10,479 bases of DNA, taken from Ga0077555 sp031406575 (GTDB lineage: Bacteria; Pseudomonadota; Alphaproteobacteria; Rhizobiales; Hyphomicrobiaceae). The notes beneath the pieces were generated by a model. The model searched no databases, was not told where the DNA came from, and worked only from the letters and a program-made list of their open reading frames with translations. Below are positions 6,360-10,479 of this stretch, piece after piece. Location: NCBI GenBank assembly GCA_031406575.1, contig JANOHP010000151.1:1-10479 (forward strand), in the 5' to 3' direction. Positions within the stretch are counted from its first letter, which is position 1; the number at the start of each line of letters is the position of its first letter. The position numbers and the translations under genes are program-made.

Positions 6360-6839
6360 ATGCAGAAGAAATTAGCCTTGGGTCTCAAAGTGTCTTGTCT
6401 TGCGGTATTCGTGGCCGGTCTTGTCATGTGGCCACAACAGTCATTCGCAGCCAAACGATTTTTTACAATTACGGCGGTCGAACCCAAAGGCGCGACAACG
6501 GTAGACAAGGAAACGTTCCCCGTTGAAGCCTTGCCAGAAGGCGGCGGGTACGTACTGAAAAAACCGGATGCCACTGGTCGTTGGGAAGTGTCCGCGTACG
6601 TTTGGATGCCCAGCCAGATTATCGTCACTCAAGGTGATGAGGTGACGTTGGAGTTTGTGGGGATCAATGGCGCCAGTCACCCGACGACGATCCACGGCAT
6701 TGACAAGGCGTTTATTGTGAAGCGCGGAACTGTAACCAGGATCACTTTCGTCGCTGAAAAGGCAGGGGTGTTCCATATCGAATGTGCGACCCATAAGCCT
6801 TCGATGACCGCTGAGATTATTGTGACACCGAGCCGGTAG
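6360..6839 (+). CDS. Secreted cupredoxin-domain (blue copper-like) protein
   Basis: This is a 159-residue periplasmic protein with an N-terminal signal peptide (KK at 3-4, hydrophobic 9-24, cleavage likely after SFA at 30). The rest is a beta-rich cupredoxin domain. Copper-site candidates are H107 or H112 in GASHPTTIHG and the C-terminal C142-x2-H145-x3-M149 in ECATHKPSM, the order Cys-His-Met expected in type 1 copper sites on the last loop. The pattern TQGDEVTLEFVGINGASH (90-107) is typical of cupredoxin strands leading to the first histidine. AAGGA lies 12 bases before the ATG, a rather long spacing. It stands between an outer-membrane barrel and the sit genes, so it may carry electrons or bind copper during metal uptake, for instance by changing the oxidation state of iron or manganese; this is inference. 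A structural, copper-free cupredoxin cannot be excluded. Confidence 0.85.
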   Translation: MQKKLALGLKVSCLAVFVAGLVMWPQQSFAAKRFFTITAVEPKGATTVDKETFPVEALPEGGGYVLKKPDATGRWEVSAYVWMPSQIIVTQGDEVTLEFVGINGASHPTTIHGIDKAFIVKRGTVTRITFVAEKAGVFHIECATHKPSMTAEIIVTPSR

Positions 6840-6861
6840 ACTCGCGCGGCCTCTGACAATG

Positions 6862-6890
6862 AGGGGGCGAGCGAGCACATTGCGCCCCTT
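6862..6890 (+). other. Intercistronic hairpin after the cupredoxin gene
   Basis: AGGGGGCG (6862-6869) pairs with CGCCCCTT (6883-6890): eight pairs including one G-U, with a 13-base loop. No run of T follows, so it is not a typical intrinsic terminator. It may act as an mRNA-stabilising or partial-termination element that makes the cupredoxin message more abundant than the downstream sit genes. It ends 31 bases before the start of the next gene. Confidence 0.35.
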
Positions 6891-6920
6891 GTGGTGACAG
6901 CGTCTTGTAGGAGCTTTGGC

Positions 6921-7328
6921 GTGGATCTTGATCCGGAGTTTATCTCGGTTGCCCAATTGGCGTCCTTTGCGGTCCATCCCCTTGGCCACGACATAGAAAT
7001 TGGCCTGGTGGATTCAGAGGATCGCCGCTTCATCCTGAAGTTGCACCCCGATGCACTGGCTGTGCTCTTTGCACTCATTCCACAGATGCTGGGTCGTGCG
7101 TTGGAACGCCTGAACGGCAAAGACGGCGCCCAGCAAGTCTTTAGCCTCGACGGATGGACGATCGATCCGGTCAACGATGGTGCTGCCAGCGTCCTAACAC
7201 TGTGCGGTGCCGACAGCTTCAGAGTTTCGTTTCTGGCGGATGCCTGCGCGGTCGAGCAGCTTGCGCTCGCGTTGCAACAGGCGGCCTGTCAAGCAGAGCG
7301 GAGGCACGCCGGCGTCCGGAAACACTAA
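6921..7328 (+). CDS. Uncharacterised protein between cupredoxin and sitA
   Basis: This is a 135-residue protein of no family I recognise. The GTG at 6921 was chosen because TAGGAG lies seven bases before it; an in-frame GTG at 6891 has no such site. There is no signal peptide and no membrane segment, so it is probably cytoplasmic. The start is acidic (DLDPEF), the middle has an amphipathic helix (HPDALAVLFALIPQMLGRALERL, about 42-64), beta-like segments follow (VLTLCGADSFRVSF), and a C-terminal helix rich in Ala/Gln ends in a basic His-containing tail (AERRHAGVRKH). Its position in the metal-uptake gene run suggests an accessory role, perhaps with the cupredoxin or the transporter. It ends 70 bases before sitA. 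Confidence 0.75.
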   Translation: MDLDPEFISVAQLASFAVHPLGHDIEIGLVDSEDRRFILKLHPDALAVLFALIPQMLGRALERLNGKDGAQQVFSLDGWTIDPVNDGAASVLTLCGADSFRVSFLADACAVEQLALALQQAACQAERRHAGVRKH

Positions 7329-7398
7329 GGTCTTGGAATACGATGCCAGTGAGCGACAGCGCTGAGCACGAAATGCAATCATCAAACAGGAGTGCACA

Positions 7399-8343
7399 AT
7401 GACTGAGATACGAAAATTCCCGCGGCGAAATCTTGTTGGCCGTATGGCAGCAGCGGCAGTGGTCGCAGCTGTGGCGAGCGTGCTGCTGGTTCAGAACGCC
7501 AGTGCACAAGCACCGCGGGCAAAACCGTTTCGGGTAGTGACGACGTTCACGATCATCCAGGACATAGCCCAGAACGTTGCCGGCACGTCGGCCATCGTCG
7601 AATCGATCACGAAGCCTGGCGCGGAAATTCATGACTACCAGCCAACGCCGCTCGACATCGTGCGTGCGCAGTCCGCGGATCTGGTGCTATGGAATGGTAT
7701 GAACCTGGAACTCTGGTTCGAGAAGTTCTTCACCAACGTTAAAAATGTGCCGAGCGCGGTTGTGACTGATGGCATCACGCCGATGGGTATCAGCGAGGGC
7801 CCATACACTGGCAAGCCCAATCCGCACGCGTGGATGTCGCCGACAAACGCACTCATTTACGTCGAGAACATCCGCAAGGCGCTGGCCAAACACGACCCCG
7901 CCAATGCCGATGCCTACGCCAGGAATGCGGCGGCTTACTCGGCCGAGATCCGAGCGCTGGATGCGCCATTGCGGGCGCGGCTTGAAAAGATCCCGCAGGA
8001 TAAACGTTGGCTGGTGTCGAGTGAAGGTGCGTTCAGCTATCTGACGCGCGATTACGGTATGAGGGAACTCTTCATTTGGCCGATCAATGCCGACGAAGTC
8101 GGCACGCCGAGCCAAGTCAAAAAAGTTATCGATGCGGTCCGCAAGCAGAGAATCCCAGTCGTGTTTAGCGAAAGCACAATCTCGGACAAGCCGGCTAGAC
8201 AAATTGCTAAGGAGACCGGCGCGCGCTACGGCGGTGTGCTGTATGTCGATAGCCTGAGTGCGGCGAGTGGCCCGACACCGACCTATCTGAAGTTGCTCGA
8301 GGTAACGGTTGAGATCATTGCCAAAGGGTTCGAAAAAAAGTGA
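7399..8343 (+). CDS. sitA: Mn/Fe ABC transporter periplasmic binding protein (SitA/YfeA type)
   Basis: This cluster A-I (TroA-like) solute-binding protein captures divalent metal in the periplasm and hands it to SitCD. It has 314 residues with a signal peptide to about residue 37 (cleavage near ASAQA); the n-region has RR followed by NLVG, which weakly resembles a Tat signal. The four family metal ligands are all visible: H78 in GAEIHDYQPTP, H143 in NPHAWMSP, E209 in SSEGAFSYL and D284 in LYVDSLS. His-His-Glu-Asp is the set of Mn(II)/Fe(II) carriers such as PsaA, SitA and YfeA, and there is no His-rich loop of the ZnuA type, so zinc is unlikely. AGGAG six bases before the ATG is an excellent ribosome binding site. 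Its stop overlaps the GTG of sitB. Whether Mn or Fe is the real substrate cannot be settled from sequence. Confidence 0.93.
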   Translation: MTEIRKFPRRNLVGRMAAAAVVAAVASVLLVQNASAQAPRAKPFRVVTTFTIIQDIAQNVAGTSAIVESITKPGAEIHDYQPTPLDIVRAQSADLVLWNGMNLELWFEKFFTNVKNVPSAVVTDGITPMGISEGPYTGKPNPHAWMSPTNALIYVENIRKALAKHDPANADAYARNAAAYSAEIRALDAPLRARLEKIPQDKRWLVSSEGAFSYLTRDYGMRELFIWPINADEVGTPSQVKKVIDAVRKQRIPVVFSESTISDKPARQIAKETGARYGGVLYVDSLSAASGPTPTYLKLLEVTVEIIAKGFEKK

Positions 8344-9281
8344 CCGTTCATATGGCTCCAATCGCCGGCAACTCAGAGGCCGCCCACGGCGGCCTCCTAG
8401 CATCTCTGTCCGTGCAGAACGTGAGCGTCACCTACGGCAATGGCAAGACGGCACTCCGTGATGCCTCCTTTGAGCTCGGGGCCGGCGCCATCTGCGGGCT
8501 GGTCGGTGTCAACGGCTCGGGAAAATCGACACTGTTCAAATCCATCATGGGTTTTGTCACACCGTCGTCAGGCACCGTGCGGATTTCAGGTCTCGCCGCG
8601 CGCGAAGCCCAGAAGCGCAACCTCGTCGCCTATGTCCCGCAGTCAGAGGATGTCGATTGGAACTTTCCGGTGCTCGTCGAAGACGTTGTCCTGATGGGGC
8701 GCTACGGGCACATGGGTTTTTTGCGTATGGCTTCGGCAAATGATCGTCGCAAAGTCGACACGGCTTTGGAACGTGTTGGCATGACCGCGTATCGCAAACG
8801 GCAAATCGGCGAGCTGTCTGGCGGACAGAAGAAGCGCGTATTTCTTGCGCGTGCGCTGGCGCAGGAGGGTCTGGTGATGCTGCTTGATGAGCCCTTCACC
8901 GGCGTGGACGTAAAAACCGAAGCGGCTATTGTCGATCTGATGCGAGAGCTGAAGGCGCAAGGGCATCTGATGCTCGTCTCAACGCACAACCTCGGCAGCG
9001 TGCCGGACTTTTGCGATCAGGTCGTTCTCGTGCTGGGCACCGTGCTGGCAGCCGGGCCGACGGCGTCGACATTCACACAAGCCAACCTGGAACGGGCCTT
9101 CGGCGGCGTGCTGCGCCACTTCAAGCTCGATGGTGCGGCGCTGCACGATGACGACGACCGGCGTAGCGTCACCGTGCTCACCGATGATGAACGCCCGGTC
9201 GTGTTCTATGGCGAGCGCAAGACGTCTGATCAGCCTATCCCGCGCCCCGTTTCCCCTGGTCTACAGGACAAGACGTCATGA
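8340..9281 (+). CDS. sitB: Mn/Fe ABC transporter ATP-binding protein (SitB type)
   Basis: This is the cytoplasmic ATPase that powers metal import. It shows Walker A GVNGSGKST (56-64), Q-loop Q101 in YVPQSEDVDWNFP (98-110; the latter is typical of the Mn/Fe/Zn subgroup), signature LSGGQ (159-163), Walker B VMLLDEPF (179-186) and switch H216 in STHN. After the nucleotide-binding domain comes a tail of about 55 residues with HDDDD (269-273) and VLTDDERPVVFYG, which I recall from SitB-like proteins. The GTG at 8340 overlaps the sitA stop (GTGA), with AAAGGG upstream. An ATG at 8352 is an alternative start that would shorten the protein by four residues. Confidence 0.93.
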   Translation: MTVHMAPIAGNSEAAHGGLLASLSVQNVSVTYGNGKTALRDASFELGAGAICGLVGVNGSGKSTLFKSIMGFVTPSSGTVRISGLAAREAQKRNLVAYVPQSEDVDWNFPVLVEDVVLMGRYGHMGFLRMASANDRRKVDTALERVGMTAYRKRQIGELSGGQKKRVFLARALAQEGLVMLLDEPFTGVDVKTEAAIVDLMRELKAQGHLMLVSTHNLGSVPDFCDQVVLVLGTVLAAGPTASTFTQANLERAFGGVLRHFKLDGAALHDDDDRRSVTVLTDDERPVVFYGERKTSDQPIPRPVSPGLQDKTS

Positions 9282-10132
9282 CTGAACTTCTGGCCCCATT
9301 CGAATACAACTACATGGTCAAGGCCATGTGGGTGTCGGCGCTGGTCGGCGGCACCTGCGCTTTCCTGTCGGTCTTTCTGATGCTGAAGGGGTGGTCGCTG
9401 ATGGGCGACGCTCTGGCCCACGCCATCGTGCCAGGTGTCGCTGGCGCTTATCTGCTCAAGGTGCCTTACGCGGCTGGCGCATTCATTGCCGGTTTGTTGG
9501 CGGCCTTGGGGATGGCTCTCGTCCGAAGTCAGACCAAGCTGCGAGAGGACGCGATCATCGGCTTGGTGTTCACGTCTTTTTTTGCCCTCGGGCTGCTGAT
9601 GGTTTCGATCAACCCAACATCGGTGAATGTGCAATCCATCGTCCTCGGCAACATTCTCGGAATCTCGGACGAAGACGCGGTGCAGGTCGTCGTCATCAGC
9701 GCCATCACCCTCGGTATCCTGCTGCTGAAATGGCGCGACCTGATGGTCACGTTCTTCGATGAGGGCCATGCGCGCTCCGTCGGCCTCAATCCCTTCTGGC
9801 TGAAAGTTCTGTTCTTCACGCTGCTGTCCGCCGCGACCGTTGCAGCGCTGCAGACCGTCGGCGCGTGTCTGGTGATCGCCATGGTCGTCACCCCCGGTGC
9901 AACCGCCTACCTGCTGAGCGATCGTTTCCCCAATCTGTTGATGATCTCAGTTGCGATAGGCACCCTGACTTCCGGGGGTGGAGCCTATCTCAGTTATTTT
10001 CTCGATGGCGCGACAGGCGGTGTAATCGTCACTTTGCAGACGCTGATCTTTCTTGTGGCCTTCATTTTTGCACCGAAGCACGGGCTGCTTGCGGCACGTC
10101 GCCGTGTCCGATCGACGGAGGTCCTGTCGTGA
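9278..10132 (+). CDS. sitC: Mn/Fe ABC transporter permease (SitC type)
   Basis: This 284-residue inner-membrane permease belongs to the ABC-3 family and would form the metal channel together with SitD. Several hydrophobic segments are visible, near 16-36, 54-80, 90-110, 133-150, 171-195, 197-216, 220-238 and 245-266. Family motifs are LKGWSLMGDALAHAIVPG (36-53) and the later ALQTVGACLVIAMVVTPGATAYLL (190-213). The ATG overlaps the sitB stop (ATGA), and its own stop overlaps the GTG of sitD (GTGA), so the whole set is translationally coupled. Confidence 0.93.
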   Translation: MTELLAPFEYNYMVKAMWVSALVGGTCAFLSVFLMLKGWSLMGDALAHAIVPGVAGAYLLKVPYAAGAFIAGLLAALGMALVRSQTKLREDAIIGLVFTSFFALGLLMVSINPTSVNVQSIVLGNILGISDEDAVQVVVISAITLGILLLKWRDLMVTFFDEGHARSVGLNPFWLKVLFFTLLSAATVAALQTVGACLVIAMVVTPGATAYLLSDRFPNLLMISVAIGTLTSGGGAYLSYFLDGATGGVIVTLQTLIFLVAFIFAPKHGLLAARRRVRSTEVLS

Positions 10133-10479
10133 GTTCGATCTTAGACATCGTCACTGTGCCGCTAGGGTATGAATTTATGCAGCGCGCGCTCATCGTTGCC
10201 GTTTTGGTCGGTACGGTATGCGCTGTCCTATCGTGCTACCTCGTACTGAAGGGCTGGTCGCTCATGGGTGACGCCATTTCCCATGCCGTTCTGCCGGGCA
10301 TCGTCATCGCCTTTATGCTTGGGATCCCGCTTGCAATCGGGGCATTTGCGGCAGGACTCAGCTGCGCTGTCGCGACCGGTTACTTGAAAGAAAACAGTCG
10401 CATTAAAGAGGACACGGTGATGGGCATCGTGTTCTCCGGCATGTTCGGCTTCGGCTTGGTGCTGTTCACCAAAGTTGAG
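10129..10479 (+). CDS. sitD: Mn/Fe ABC transporter permease (SitD type), 5' part only
   Basis: This is the second ABC-3 family permease. The first 117 codons are present and the frame is open to the right edge. It begins with GTG overlapping the sitC stop. After a short N-terminus (SSILDIVTVPLGYEF) come a first helix (about 19-39), the motif LKGWSLMGDAISHAVLPG shared with SitC, and further helices (about 55-80 and 93-113). The close match to the SitC N-terminus shows that the two are paralogues, as usual in this transporter type, in which both permeases are needed. The C-terminal half lies outside the window. Confidence 0.9.
   Translation, partial: MSSILDIVTVPLGYEFMQRALIVAVLVGTVCAVLSCYLVLKGWSLMGDAISHAVLPGIVIAFMLGIPLAIGAFAAGLSCAVATGYLKENSRIKEDTVMGIVFSGMFGFGLVLFTKVE

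Noticed and set aside
7399..8343. Zinc-binding ZnuA as identity of the binding protein
   Set aside because: The third and fourth ligands are Glu and Asp as in Mn/Fe carriers, and there is no His-rich loop.

Overview
The window looks like a piece of an alphaproteobacterial chromosome of fairly high GC. The reasons are a CcoN with the alphaproteobacterial N-terminal extension, a Fur/Mur-type regulator without the usual CxxC zinc motif, a SitABCD-type metal transporter, and FNR/FixK-like boxes of the form TTGAC-N4-ATCAA. No species can be named from the sequence alone.

Left part (1-3895, all minus strand). The 5' part of ccoN, the catalytic subunit of cbb3 cytochrome oxidase, runs off the left edge. 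Upstream of it lies a three-gene operon for a tripartite-type ABC exporter: periplasmic adaptor (HlyD/MacA type), FtsX/LolC/MacB-type permease and LolD/MacB-type ATPase. An FNR/FixK-like box precedes ccoN and a near-identical one precedes the exporter operon, so both may be switched on at low oxygen. A 40-codon ORF fills the permease-ATPase gap exactly, with TGATG stop/start overlaps at both ends.

Middle (3896-4714). This stretch carries one FNR-like box and an AT-rich imperfect palindrome. The remaining 650 or so bases hold no gene I can recognise.

Right part (4715-10479). A Fur/Mur-family regulator (minus strand) is divergent from a plus-strand run of genes: a frameshifted outer-membrane beta-barrel protein, a periplasmic cupredoxin with an apparently complete type 1 copper ligand set, an unrecognised 135-residue protein, and sitABCD (binding protein, ATPase and two permeases, the last cut by the right edge). 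The sit genes overlap by four bases at each junction. The binding protein has the His-His-Glu-Asp ligand set typical of Mn(II)/Fe(II) carriers. The regulator/OMP intergenic region carries three copies of GTTGCAAAT, two of them as a 9-bp inverted repeat, which are good candidates for the regulator's operators. A related TGCAAATA occurs before the cupredoxin gene.

The most interesting reading is a metal-uptake locus that combines an outer-membrane barrel, a copper protein and an uncharacterised protein with a Mn/Fe ABC importer under a Fur/Mur regulator. The coupling of these parts is an inference from gene order.
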